Shown piece by piece: positions 49,408 through 61,225 of a DNA stretch of 64,000 bases. Both the position numbers and the translations under genes were made by a program. How positions within the stretch are numbered: the stretch's first letter is position 1; the number at the start of each line of letters is the position of its first letter. This stretch comes from Rhyacophila brunnea (Eukaryota > Arthropoda > Insecta > Trichoptera > Rhyacophilidae): positions 2,046,001 through 2,110,000 of the forward strand of contig JAGYXB010000509.1 in assembly GCA_022495005.1 (NCBI GenBank), in the 5' to 3' direction. The notes below the pieces were generated by a model. The model was given only the letters and a program-made list of their open reading frames with translations. It ran no database searches and was not told the origin of the DNA.

Positions 49408-49662
49408 AAATGAATGTTAGCCATTTGCTCAACCTATTGGTTTCATACTATGGGTTCAAGCGCGCATTGAAAAACAATGACGCAATAGCCAATCTTATAA
49501 GCAATCGGAAACAAACATTGATTTTTGACAATATTTCTGATCTGTTTTATTGTTTAAGAAACCTCGGCATATTTAAGATACCTACTGATTGAAACTTTGA
49601 TGCAGTTTTCTCATTAAAAACAAAAAACATAGCAGCTAATATAATATTGGAAAAGTTAGTAG
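49408..49662 (+). pseudogene. Splice-bounded exon with one in-frame TGA
   Basis: A strong acceptor (atttttgtttttactag) and a near-perfect donor (gtag|gtaagtattt) bound 255 nt. One frame starts with ATG at 49410, reads MNVSHLLNLLVSYYGFK, then NDAIANLISNRKQTLIF and DNISDLFYCLRNLGIFK. It meets TGA at 49590-49592 and continues open as NFDAVFSLKTKNIAAN, then IILEKLV to the donor. An open frame on both sides of a single stop suggests a recently inactivated exon, a sequencing error, or readthrough. The protein is not recognised. Confidence 0.4.
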
Positions 49663-50183
49663 GTAAGTATTTTGTACTTACAACCAAAAAAACTATTTAA
49701 ATTAAAAGTTTTTTTTTTAAGAAAGTGCTTAAATTATTTACGAGAGAACCTCAAAAAGGTTTTGTTTTTACCATACGATCTCGAAAAAAATATTATTATA
49801 AATTAGCCATGAGGTTTTTATTTTCATTTACATTTATAAGAATCTTTTCTTAAGTCTTTAAAATATCATTCAAATAAACCATCGCGGTCCATTAAACTTT
49901 AGTTGAAATCCTTAAAAATGTGCCCCTATTTACATATATCTGTGTGTTTTGTAAGTGTTTGACCATCTTCAATACAAAGTAAAAAATAAATATCGCTTGA
50001 AAAGTCACGTAAATCTGCTACGGATATTACACTAAGGACATTTAAAAAAGTTCCCAACAAAAAGAATAAGCAATCGTTTTCATTGCCTAACACAAAAAAA
50101 CGATAGAAGCGCTCCACAAATAAAACACTAGGTACCTAGGTACCAAAATATGTAATGATTATATAAATAATAAATAAATATAC

Positions 50184-50420
50184 GAGAGCCGAGCGGTAAT
50201 GTATCGGCCTGTTATAATAACGTACATCCCGGGTTCGAATCCAGGGTTTGGCGAAAAAATAAATAAAAATACAAATTATATTTTTCAACGTGTATTTGGA
50301 CCCAAAGTATGGAGCAGGTGGTAACACCAATTTCTCGTAATAAAAAAATCTGTTAATACAACCTCCACTCTGCTGAGGCCCATATGTTATGATTTTATGA
50401 GCGAATATGGTTAAAAAATA
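50184..50420 (+). repeat. tRNA-derived SINE, family copy A (best head)
   Basis: A tRNA-like head starts gagagccgagcggtaatgta (A box region) and has a perfect B box GGTTCGAATCC at 50232-50242, closing with ccagggtttggcg. The body continues tgtatttggacccaaagtat, then gtaataaaaaaatctgttaa and ctctgctgaggcccat. The A/B spacing is that of a tRNA, but a CCA-proximal stem is not intact. This is a Pol III-promoted SINE, not a functional tRNA gene. Confidence 0.75.
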
Positions 50421-50639
50421 ATAATTATTATATATATTAATAGTTGATATAGCAACTGTCGCTGAAACCGTGCGTGCGGGTTGGATCACGCGTCAATCAA
50501 AATGTACATGTCATTTTTTCAATGAGCTGTGTTTTTAGTCTTTTAATATAAACTACATTACACGGAGATTGCCCAATGCTGTGTTTAGGAGCAAAAGTGG
50601 TAATTGTTTAGTTACTAATATTTAATTTAGTTTTTTAGT

Positions 50640-51062
50640 CGATGGATGTACTATCCTATGGTATGGTATAAATGCCAAACCAATAGATATCTCCAAGATT
50701 TGAGGGTTTTGAGATGTAGATGTAGACGCATCTTCAAAATTCTTTAGACTGCCCGGGTGATACCCAACTGTTGACGTTCTCAATCGAATGGTAAAGAACC
50801 GAGAAGTCCTGGTTAATACCAAAATCAGAAAATCGCAGTAGGTACCTCAGTCAAATTGTGAGAAGGCAAACATACAGCATTCCTTAACTTGAAGTCTAAG
50901 TACATATCAACGGTAAGCGTAACAGATGACGACGCTGCATTTCATGGCTTAATAAAATCCGTGAGCTTCCTTAATAAGCTCCACCGAGCTTAGCGGATGA
51001 TAAGGCAAAGATCGCCCTGGTGGTGACCGACCTCCATTAGGGGATGTTACAATAAGAAGAAG
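50640..51062 (+). pseudogene. LINE reverse transcriptase C-terminus, frameshifted
   Basis: Broken frames keep the order LNRMVKNREVLVNTKIRK, then KSVSFLISSTELS and GKDRPGGDRPPLGD. These correspond to the LINE tail R-M-x-K-x-R-E-V-L-x-x-I-K-x-R-K, then L-R-x-W-x-x-x-S-x-x-x-L-F, and the 3' UTR that ends in an (AAG)n run. At least three frameshifts or stops are present. Confidence 0.7.
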
Positions 51063-52089
51063 ATATTTTTTGGAAATTAATATTATATTATTGGAAAATG
51101 GTATTATTTCAAGTCAGTAAATTTCAATTATTAATCTTCTAGTGCCTTTGAGAAAATGTATTTGCGTTGCACTAACTAACACATAGTTAGATTGCATTCG
51201 AATCATTAGGTTGCAAAAAACTGTATATAATTTGTTATATATAACGATTATTTGATATACTTTGCGATGTTTTCACTACATTTCTACTTACTGAATATTG
51301 TTTCAGCAAATAGCTAACAATGTATTTTCGTTAAATCTTTTTTTCAAATTCCCTTACATTATAGATGTCCAAAATAATGCTCTCTCTTGGAACGCAATCG
51401 GTGAGTTACATTTTTCTATATCAAGGCGACTATTATTTTGTATGAACCTTCGTCACAATATCTATGTACTATGTAGGTAATATAAAAAAACTTTTTCAGC
51501 GGTATATTATTATTTACAGCGCAGGTAAGAAGAGTTTTCAGATAAATTCGTAAACTTTTGCCACGTGATTTATGTATCTCGTAATATCTTCAACATTTTT
51601 TTCGTAAGTAAAACGTTTCTCGTGATTTTTTTTCCCATGATAAATTGAAAACACATCCATTTAAAAAAGCAATCTCGCCTACAACTACTCACTACGCTGC
51701 GAGATAAATTATTTCGTTTATATTTACTATGTCTGCACAGAATTTCAATCGGATAGGCAATTTGCAATTCTATAACGATCAAATATTGCAATGCTACTAA
51801 TTTCAATTTTCTGTATAAAATTTATTGTTTGTTTTGAATTGAAAGCTCAAATAAAATCATTGTATAACAAAAAAGACATACAAATTATGTTAGTATGTCA
51901 TATTATTATACTTTTTTATTCGCCAGTTTATGTGAGTCGTTATGTTATTTGTGATAAAATAATTCGAGTCAAGAAATGAATTTATTTTAATAAGCCATTG
52001 GAACTATATCTATATTTCACCCAACATGTATGGAATGACTATAAGTAGACTAAGAGATTGCCAGATCAATGAAATTTTTAAAATCTACG

Positions 52090-52525
52090 TACGTAAGTAA
52101 CAATGCAATTCACAACATCGAAAAGATTGAGCACAGTTAGGAGAAACTAGATAATGGGACGATCTCGGCTGTTGATAAAAATGATGATATATACCTACAT
52201 ATATGCTTAAAGTGAGAATGAGTGGATAAGAAAGCAGAAAAGCGCTTGAGATGTAATAGAATTCATTAAAAACCTCAAATGGAGATGGGCTGTACACATG
52301 TCTCGAAGGAAAGGCAATCGTTGGTCAAATTTATTCATCCAGTGGTATCCAAGAGGTACAAAACGTCCGCAAAGTAGACTTGGAGGCTGCTGGATTGATG
52401 AAATGATAAAATTTTGCGGAAATATGTGCCAATGCAATGCATAGGACCGAGAGAAGTGGAAGCAGATTGAAGAGGCATTCATCCAGCAGTGGATAGATTC
52501 AGGCTGATGATGATGATGATGATGC
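52090..52525 (+). pseudogene. LINE reverse transcriptase C-terminus with GATGATG tail
   Basis: The frame from 52258 reads EFIKNLKWRWAVHMSRRK, then NRWSNLFIQWYPRGTKRPQ, RLGGCWIDEMIKFCG, and DREKWKQIEEAFIQQWID. These are the classic L-K-W-(R/N)-W-x-x-H-(V/M)-x-R-R, W-x-P-R-x-x-x-R-x-x-G-R-P and D-R-x-x-W-x-x-x-x-E-A-(F/Y)-x-Q-Q-W blocks. It ends in (GAT)n at 52506-52524. Upstream sequence is more decayed. Confidence 0.8.
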
Positions 52526-52529
52526 TTAA

Positions 52530-54009
52530 AGTAATGTGTATATTATTAGTATATCACCCGTTAGTATTATAATGTTTTTTGTGTATATAATAGTGTAATA
52601 TATTATTACTTACTTGTTTTAAGTTGCTGCTCGTAATTACTATGAAAATTGTACCGTATTATACCTATATAGAGACTTTTTCCTTTAGTATTAAGCTGAT
52701 TTTTTTTTCTTAAATATAAATACATCTTTACATAACTAACATACATAAGTATTTCTTAAAAAAAATACTATATATCTAGTTGGCCAAATAGAATTGCAGT
52801 GAGCAATGAATTCTGCAGAAAATAAATTTTGGATTTTGTTTATGTTCTGAAAAAATAGACAGTAGAAACGATGCAAGTATTTGATAATGAAATGTATAAT
52901 TTTACACCAAATTACCTCTACTAGAAAATGAAAATATTCCGAATTGGTTACGTAAGAACATTTTTTAATTTCCGTTTACTTATCGTCAAAGTAATCTTGA
53001 GTAATTGGGCGTGGAGTAAAATACATTTCCAATAATTAAACAGGGCAATCCATTAAACATAATATTTTTATAAAAAAAATCTCAAAATAATTTTCATTAC
53101 AGAATATTGTCGAGTATAGATGAGAATTAAAATCGTTTTTTTTTTTGTGTATCGAGTTTTTTACGGCAATTTAAATCTATAAAAGAGAGCAATTTGAAAA
53201 AAAGATTTCAAACTCTTTATTAGTACTCAATAAGTTGCAACTCTAAATATTCTAAGCAATCTTATGGCGTAAATAATTTATTGTTACGAAAGTTTTCCTT
53301 ACACTTTTGAATATAGCATTTGTTTGAACCAATCTGTATTAAATGAATAACAAACAATTAATGATAAAAAAACTATTTTTCAGTAGGTGGATACTTGAAT
53401 TAATAGTATATTTATTTGGTGAAAGGAAAGAAATATTCATCAAATCAAAACATAATTGAAGTCGGTACAGAATAAATTATTAGGCAGCATTTTTTTTGCA
53501 AAAATCATATGGGAAATATATTTATGTGTGTAATACTAATTGTTATTCTCAAGTATTATTAAATTTATTATTAGTATTCTTAAACGATGCAATATACCGT
53601 GCTATGATCATCGAGAAGAGAAATTATGAATGGTAATTATTCTCAGAAGTAAAACTTAAAACTTTTATTTATTAAGGTCAGCCAATAGGACCAATAACAT
53701 AAGTACTTATGTATACAGTATTCTGTGTAGTGCGATTTTTCATATAGAAATGTAATACTACATTAAGTGTTACTATCTAATATAATATACCTATAGATAA
53801 TTTGAATGTCATTTGATTTGACACATGTATCTATCTCTTTGAACATGTAAGAAGAAAAAAATAGTTAAATGCGTGGGGTAGTAATGAGATTTTTTGGACG
53901 TATTTGCATAATATCAAAACTCATTGACGTTCTTGAAATAAATAAATTTCACTGAAAAAGTTAAAAAGAATAAATCATAGAAATTATTTTTTTATTTTAT
54001 CCTAGACAA
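52530..54009. other. AT-rich stretch, nothing recognised
   Basis: Only short frames, and no inverted termini or LINE tails. Confidence 0.4.
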
Positions 54010-54435
54010 ATATTTAAATAGAGGTTAAATCGGTCGTGTACTGATTGGAAATTTGCGGATTCAAATTTCGCAAAACGTGCTGTTTTTCAACAAATAAGAA
54101 TGTTTGCAGTCAGGCCATGGGTTAAAGGAAATATTTATATTTTTCCAATTACAATTCAGTAAATACCTACAGCATTAAAAATGCATAATATACCGTATAT
54201 CTACTTCCAAATGGTGCAGGTATGTTTATTGTATAGCTATTAAGCGCGTTGATAAACTTTGGCATATTTTTTACATTATCCGAGTGAGTCGGGGGTTCGA
54301 ATCCCGAGATTGGTAATATTTATATATTGTTTTTTGAATGTTTGAATTCAGAAAATGTGGCTAACAACCATTTAGCGTACAAAATCTATCACTTAATCTC
54401 TTCTTGGGGCAGCCAAGATTCATATCGGATTTTAA
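54010..54435 (+). repeat. tRNA-derived SINE, family copy C, with a second relic upstream
   Basis: The perfect B box GGTTCGAATCC is at 54294-54304, followed by gagattggtaatatttatat, ttttgaatgtttgaattcag, a 'acaaaatctatcac' block and the tail cttggggcagccaagattca. A weaker head with GGATTCAAATTTC lies at 54.05 kb and may be a second, older insertion. Confidence 0.65.
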
Positions 54436-55541
54436 TACAAATCAAAAAATGAAAATAAATGTTTGATAATCGAAATAAATGCAATTTAATTATTTTTTAC
54501 CTGGGTAATTACATAATGCAAGTAGATGTTACTAGGATTGGCATCAGTTATTTTAAATTAATGTGTGTTTTCGTTTTTGTTTTTCAGTGTGCTACATTAT
54601 ATTTTGATCTTTTGTAGTAAGTTTTTGCTATATAGTGTAGGCACAGGTCTGATATACTAATATGGATATTATTTTTATTTAACTATGTATCTCAGGATAA
54701 CTCAAAATTTAAAAATGACATATTTTAAAAAAAAAGTTAAAAGTAGAATTACGAAACACAGCAAAGATATTATAATTAGTTAGAAATCTAAATTAATTGA
54801 AATAACTAAATTTCTTAGATTCGACTATATTTTTTTCACTCTGTTCAAATTAATTTTTAATAATATGATCCACATTACGCCTCTGTTATCGTGCAATTAC
54901 TATTGAGACTAATAACTAGAGGTGAAGGCGTGTAAAAAATTAAAAAAATCTTGATATTATTCGATGAATATTTATTATGTCTCTCTTAGCCTACGCAAAA
55001 ATATTTTATATACTCGTACGAATAAAACCATTACATTTAACTATCTTTTATATTATTGACCTGATTTTTTATGTGTAATTTTTACTTCAATAAATAAATC
55101 ACCAGAAATAATTTAAAAAAACTCAATTTGAAATACAATACCATGTATTGTTTAATAATATTGAATCAAAAGGTTAGTTTTTAATGTAATAGTGTCCGGA
55201 GGCTATACAAAATAACAAAGTTAAATCGATCAAAACTAAGAAGTGGTTTTAAATTTGAATGGATGTTGAACGCTGTAAAGCAATGAAATATTATCAATCA
55301 AAATAGATTGGCAATCGCCGATCATACATTAGTTATATTATTACAATTTGAAAATTATAAAGGCAAATTATATATTTAAAAAAATTTCTATGGCATACAA
55401 GATTTTTATCAATTCTCGCTAACAATAAAATTTTGTACTCATATTTATTATTTTTTATTGCCATAATATGCACAACAATTTGCATATTATTCTTTTTTGC
55501 AAATATGTATTTGGAAATAATGGATTTTTAATATTAATTTG

Positions 55542-55740
55542 GGTACTGTTCGGTTATCAGGAATACGGCGGAAAACACATTTTGAAAATACCTGATATAC
55601 TGGATTATTTGTTAGTTTGGCTTAGTTTAGGTTAGGTTAGGTTAGGTTAGGTTAGGTTAGGTTAACCTAACAAATAATTCAGTTTACCGGCTATTTTCAA
55701 AATGTGTTTTCCGCTGTATTCCTGATAACCGAACAGTACC
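55542..55740. mobile_element. Palindromic MITE with a telomere-like (TTAGG)n core
   Basis: Exact 8-bp duplications TTAATTTG flank the element (55534-55541 and 55741-55748). The ends are long near-perfect inverted repeats beginning GGTACTGTTCGGTTATCAGG and extending over about 75 bp each. Between them lie about seven tandem copies of TTAGG (55630-55661), ending in the palindrome GGTTAACC. TTAGG is the insect telomere repeat. Nothing is coded. The 8-bp duplication suggests a hAT-type or related DNA element. Confidence 0.85.
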
Positions 55741-57900
55741 TTAATTTGTTATAGAATTTATATTTTCGTGTATTTTAAGATATTTGTTCAATCTTGAAGA
55801 TTAGTGATTATAGTTAAATAATAAAGGTGATTAAAGCACTATAAACGGGTGACAAATTTACTGCTTACAAAGTTGTATAGTCGAATTGGTTATAATATAT
55901 AATAGATTATAATATTATGATGAAAGCATGGTTAAATCTAACTTTCGTAAACAAAATATTTTAAGGAGATTCTTTAGGAGGCGTTTAAGATACATTTCAG
56001 ATTATATTCCGAATGATGATGGGGTAGTTAAATACTTATGTTATTATCTGATTGGGCCATAGCATTCATAGTGATTGTAAAATGTAATTGTATTTTGTAT
56101 GTGCGCAGGGCGTGTACAGACGGATGTTTCAGTAAAAGAAATGTGCTTAGCGCATATGAACATTTCAGATGTTATAATAGTTATAAAGGTTCTACATAAT
56201 TGTTTTCTAAAATATAATATTTAAAAAAAAAAGAATACGCAAATTGGAAATTTATGTTAAATGGTTAATATATTATTAGTATTAATGATGTATGTGTTCT
56301 TATCTGATGATGATATTTCATCAAAGACATTAATTGATTTATGGTCATGTACAAAGAATAAAAATCGTATGTTTCAGTTGGAATATTATTTATAAATTTC
56401 ATAGTCAATCGATCATATTTAATGATGTTACACGATTTATAAATTATTTGGCAATAGCTTTCTCACGGAGTTAGCGAATTAAATGGGATTGAAAAAAAAG
56501 AGAAAGGAAGAATGATTTTACAATAAACACATTATGACAACTAGAATGATGATAACACAAAACCAAAACTAAAAAAAGACGATTGCGTTGAGTTGTAAAT
56601 TATTGTAGTAAATGTTATTGCATATTTCGACATGTTTAAATTTCAGTCTGAATAGTGAATAAGATGGTTTAATATTTTTTTATCGTGGTTCATAAACAGC
56701 TAACTATAATTATTATCTATAATAAAACTTATAAATATTATTCCACTTTTTATTTTTTAAAATGAATATTTATAATAATATGATATTGCTGCACGTATCT
56801 TTCATTGAGATATATTATTAATCCATCTTCAATAAAATATAGTACGTTATTAAATTATAAGTAAGATTTCATTAGTTTAAAAATAAATATCATTCACATC
56901 TGAAATCAAAATTATTAAGTTACGATTATTTCTTGATTTAAAATAAGATTTTACAATAATTAACATAATCAATACAATACCCATATAAAACTATTTATTT
57001 CTCACCAATTAAGCAAATTTCCAGCTCATACAATTTATTGTCTATCACAGAATTTTATTTCTCTTGCTTCGCCTTTCCTGGTATTTAAACCATTTGATTG
57101 TTTTCATTTTCAGCTCTAGTAAATAACCCGAGCACTTAAATGTTATCAAACGGCATCCAAGAAAACACTTTACGATAAAGCAACTGGAAATGTAAACAAA
57201 GTAAAATGCAAAATTGACTTAAAACGGACGTTTCTCAGCATATTTCTTGGTTGTTTTAAATATATAATTTATACGAAATATTTATAATAGGTAATATTTA
57301 CTCATAATAATATTCAATATGGTTTACGAAATTAGAATTTACATAATACACGATTATTTTATTACCTAGTGATGGAAGAAATGTGAGAAAGTAAAAATAT
57401 TTTCTTCTTCTTCTTCCACCCTGTCACGAGCCAACATTGGAGCATAGGGCAAGCACAAGTTCCTTTAAGTAGGTATAATCATTTCCAATAATTTTGTTCA
57501 ACTATTAATATCCAATAGGTAGGTACATAAATAAATATTCACAAAGAAACAAAAAAATAATCAAAAATGTTTTTAATTGTTTATAGGGAAGTAAATTTAT
57601 ATTAAACTTTTATCTAGTTTTTGGAAAAAACCGTAGTTACATGAATATAAAATACTTTGCTGAAATTTCATTGTGTTAATTGTTTTTTTTTTAATTTCAA
57701 TAAATAATTCAAAGTGCGCAACAAAGGGTGAGTTAATTTTTTATATCATATTTCTCATATTATATTATTTTAGTGTATTTCACACGTTTTCACATTTGTT
57801 TATTAATTGAATCGACATGTACTTAGTAAAATTATATTATTGTATTATAATGTTTTAAAAATAAAAGTTTTCTTTGATACTGCGATAAAATATTTATTAC
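55741..57900. other. AT-rich stretch without a recognised gene
   Basis: Only short frames. Minor items: a weak acceptor followed by a few codons at 57115-57145, and cttcttcttcttccaccctg at 57.40 kb, which may be the end of an antisense LINE. No confident exon or complete element. Confidence 0.4.
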
Positions 57901-57902
57901 AA

Positions 57903-57990
57903 CATCCGAGGTGGCTTAGTTGGTTAAAGACATAGGTATGTCGCATAATATATATATATTTTCAACGCGTGATTGATCCTGTGTCTGGAT
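57903..57990 (+). repeat. tRNA-like SINE head
   Basis: GAGGTGGCTTAGTTGGTTAA is a good A box region. The B box is worn (gtgattgatcctg). An insertion of TA repeats separates the two halves. Confidence 0.45.
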
Positions 57991-58689
57991 GTATTCGTTG
58001 TTAGTATTCATTTACCAAAATAGTATAAAACTTAAATCGAAATATATATATTAAAATCATGCATGTACAAGTTCAAGTAACAATTAGTCAATTGATCAGC
58101 TATAAATATTTGACTTATTATTCTAGTTTGAAAATAAAATAGACGAAATCATTTAAATCAACAAAATCATTTACGATTGACACACAAAAACGTTGATTAC
58201 CACAAATAATATCGAATCGTGGGCATGACGTTGTTTGCATTTTTTATCCATGTCCAATCCTAAGAAGATCATGGTGGGCCTCGACAGAGTGATGGCTGTG
58301 TTAACAGATCATAAATGGATGTTAGTGATTTGCTTAAACTAATAAATTAATCCATAATCTTGGTACAAATACATATTGAAAAGAATGACCTGGAATTCGA
58401 TCCCAAAATTCACGACATGCGGTTGGTCGTCATAGGCGTCGTTTAAAAATAGACGCATCAAATATGTTTTATAAACGTCCATAATATTTTATGTTTCGTT
58501 TACGAGCAAATTTAGTAATTTACGTAAATAAAACATTATTTCAATGTATCAACAATAATTACGTAATAGGTATCCCATTTATTCATAATCTTTATATCCA
58601 ATTATTACTGGTAATATACTTTTGTAACGCACAGTACAGTAAAAATTCTAAGAAAAGCAAAGAAAATATCTAAGTACAATCTATAACAA

Positions 58690-58920
58690 AGTTAAACGAA
58701 TCACACTTTCTTGAGAGCTTTTTGTGACGGCGTCTATGGCGTCGCGGTGTTGGCAAGGCGATCTTCTTTGTTTGCAGAGCAATAGAGTAAAAACATGTCC
58801 GCAGGCATATAACCTACTTTCCGCCTCAAAACCACTCTTCTCCCCAGGTGCACCGACAATTTTCCCTAGATAGTTCTACCAGGTATGCTGTTGTTTTAAG
58901 ACAGACGAGGAGTTGACATA
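58690..58920. other. GC-richer patch of unknown nature
   Basis: The stretch (tgacggcgtctatggcgtcg, ccgcctcaaaaccactcttc, ccccaggtgcaccgacaatt) contrasts with the AT-rich flanks. No long frame, no repeat partner in the window and no splice pair. It could be an exon or a mobile-element remnant. Confidence 0.25.
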
Positions 58921-59569
58921 TGGAATATGTTTAAAGGAACAGATACTGCACTGTTTACTTATATATTTACTCAGAGTTTGTTCGATAATAATTTAGTAGT
59001 CAAGATATATACGTATATACGGAAAAACATCAACATATTATTATATTATAAATATTATTTCAAATTTATTCTAATAACTTTATGGCTGATGTCATTTGAA
59101 TGGTGCGTAATTTATATATATAAATTCATAGCCATTGATCATTAGTAATGAGTTGGCAGTCGGCAGGAAGGTACTTTATTTAGTTGGCAGACTCAAGTCT
59201 GTGTGAGATTTTCGACTACATGTACATTGTACGTATTACATTTTGCCATATTATCAAAGTTCATCATAAGTCGTACTGGAAGGAGATGTCCGTGTAACAT
59301 TGAGATCAATAAATTACGCGATGTTCGTAGAATGTTGCAGGCAGTAATGTTTCAATTTTATTAGATTTTATAAAAATATTAATTTGATGTTGATTGATAC
59401 CAAATATCTGATAACCACACTATAATTTTTATCAGATAATTGATAAAGAAGCATTTATACTGATATTACAAGAACCTACTACTAACCTACTATTGAATTA
59501 TTCAGAATTTCACGATATGATTGTACTTCTAATTCACTTACTTATTTTCTTTAGTCTTCCCCTTGTATT

Positions 59570-59635
59570 CTGGTAGTTTTTACCTAAGGGAGGTCTTTAT
59601 CGACCAATAGATCTCGACCCCGTATGATGATGATG
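59570..59635 (+). mobile_element. LINE 3'-terminal remnant
   Basis: GGGAGGTCTTTATCGACCAA, then tagatctcgaccccgtatga and GATGATG. This is the same 3' end as the copy at 52.5 kb (gaggcattcatccagcagtg, then GAT repeats). A shorter relic (attcaggctgatgatgatga) is at 8994-9012. Confidence 0.5.
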
Positions 59636-60204
59636 TTGAATTCTAGATATTTCATAGATAAAAGAATATTATTATTATAAGAAAGCAGGGCTCAATTTAT
59701 TTAAAAAAAAAAACTAACTAACTCCATCTGTAATATTATGTAATCTTCATTCTTCGAAAAAACAAATTATGACTGAAAAGTGTTTAGTTTTTTTATCAAA
59801 TCGCCTCTAGCATACCTAAACCACTATTATGTACTACATATAATAGCACACGGTGAACTGAGATATGGTCAACTGCATACCTATAATTTTCTGGATACGA
59901 AATTCTTTATTGTTTACTTGATAGTACGTAGGCGCTGATCAATAAGTACTTTTTACATAAGGTTGAATATTATTAGCGCAATTTTGACTTGCATATTATG
60001 GCAGTGCTGAATAAAATTAATAAAATTTAACATAGTATACATATTTACATGACGAATTGGCTGAATGATGATATCTTAAAGCTTAGGTGAAATAATAAAG
60101 AAGAGCTTCCTGTGTGAAAAGTTTTAACTTTTCCACAGAAAGACAAAAGTGTTTTTAATTATCTTCTTTGTCGTGACTTGTTTTTAAAACAACTCTTTCA
60201 CCTT

Positions 60205-60295
60205 TTATAAATTGCCCGGAGGTATTTGTCGAGCAATAAACTTTAGTTCAAAGAACGTGCGTCATCTCACTCTATCAGAGTTCGTAAAGTACCAC
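60205..60295 (+). promoter_or_regulatory. Candidate core promoter and leader exon
   Basis: TATAAAT at 60206-60212 is followed about 30 bp later by gtcgagcaataaac and then ctatcagagttcg. The stretch ends at a strong donor (accac|gtaagtacc near 60296). No frame is open enough to call coding. AT-rich DNA yields TATA-like words often, so this is weak. Confidence 0.25.
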
Positions 60296-61139
60296 GTAAG
60301 TACCTAATTATTTATTATTTGCTCAAATTATACTCTGATTAAAATCATCCTAACTCCACATTTATCGAAACGGGTACTTTATAAAAACTTCCAAAGTAAT
60401 CGACATCACTATCATCATCAACCTAGGATGAAGAACTTTTTAGAGATTTTTATATTTTTTCTATTATAGTCAGATTTTGATAGCATGTCATTTGTCAAAA
60501 TGAATATAATAAAATCCTATAGGTGCTTTCAAATATCCTATAGTATTCTGTTTTTTTTTTCCATAATACGTGGAGGAAAAGCGATAATGATATTTTTTGT
60601 ACGTGTAGTGACAAGCTATGTTATGTGGACTGTAGAGCTTGTGATTTGTCGACATTTTTTATTTATCGAAATCCGAAAATTCTCGAAATCAATAATTTTG
60701 TCTCGAAAATTCCAGATTGCTTTTTTGATTTCTCAAGATTCTCGAGATTCTCCAGAAATTGGCATTATTACGAAATTCTTGCTGGATTTTTTAAAAATAT
60801 TTTTAGATTAATTTGAGAAATTTTGTTTAAATTGAAAATAGGGAGCCTTTTTTAAGTCTACTGGCTAAAAGACATATCGGAAAAGTGAAGAAATTCCATT
60901 TAGAATCAATGTCAAGACATTTTTTACCGATAAATCAACCGTAATGTAAGACAAAATGAATAAATTTTGTATTAATTATTGATTTATTATATTTAAAAAA
61001 ATAAGGTAACTTATCATGTTTGCTCCTAAGCGGAGCATATGGACTTTGATGAGTAACGAAAAAAAGTCAATCATTCGGCCAACTTATTCGAACGTTTATT
61101 GGGTCTTTTCACTGGATAAAAATATATACATTGAAAAAA

Positions 61140-61222
61140 TAGCTTACTTTTTTGACCAGCCGAACCCACGACCCACGGCTTCGACTTCGTATACAGAGAT
61201 GGCCGTCCAACCAATTGGATAG
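61140..61222 (-). repeat. Antisense tRNA-like SINE head
   Basis: On the minus strand, CAATTGGTTGGACGGCCATC (A box side) and GGGTCGTGGGTTCGGCTGG (B box side) have tRNA-like spacing and a following T-run. The head abuts the long-TIR element. The overlapping open frames on both strands are by-products. Confidence 0.5.
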
Positions 61223-61225
61223 TAT

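Noticed and set aside
49926..50117. 63-codon minus-strand frame and a Lys/Ser-rich + frame opposite
   Set aside because: Both strands are open, and no splice sites or family resemblance favour either.
50184..50260. Functional tRNA gene
   Set aside because: Pol III boxes are present, but the acceptor stem does not pair and the sequence continues into a SINE body shared with other copies.
60485..60811. 108-codon + frame
   Set aside because: Hydrophobic, low-complexity translation of TCTCGAAA-like repeats, with no supporting signal.
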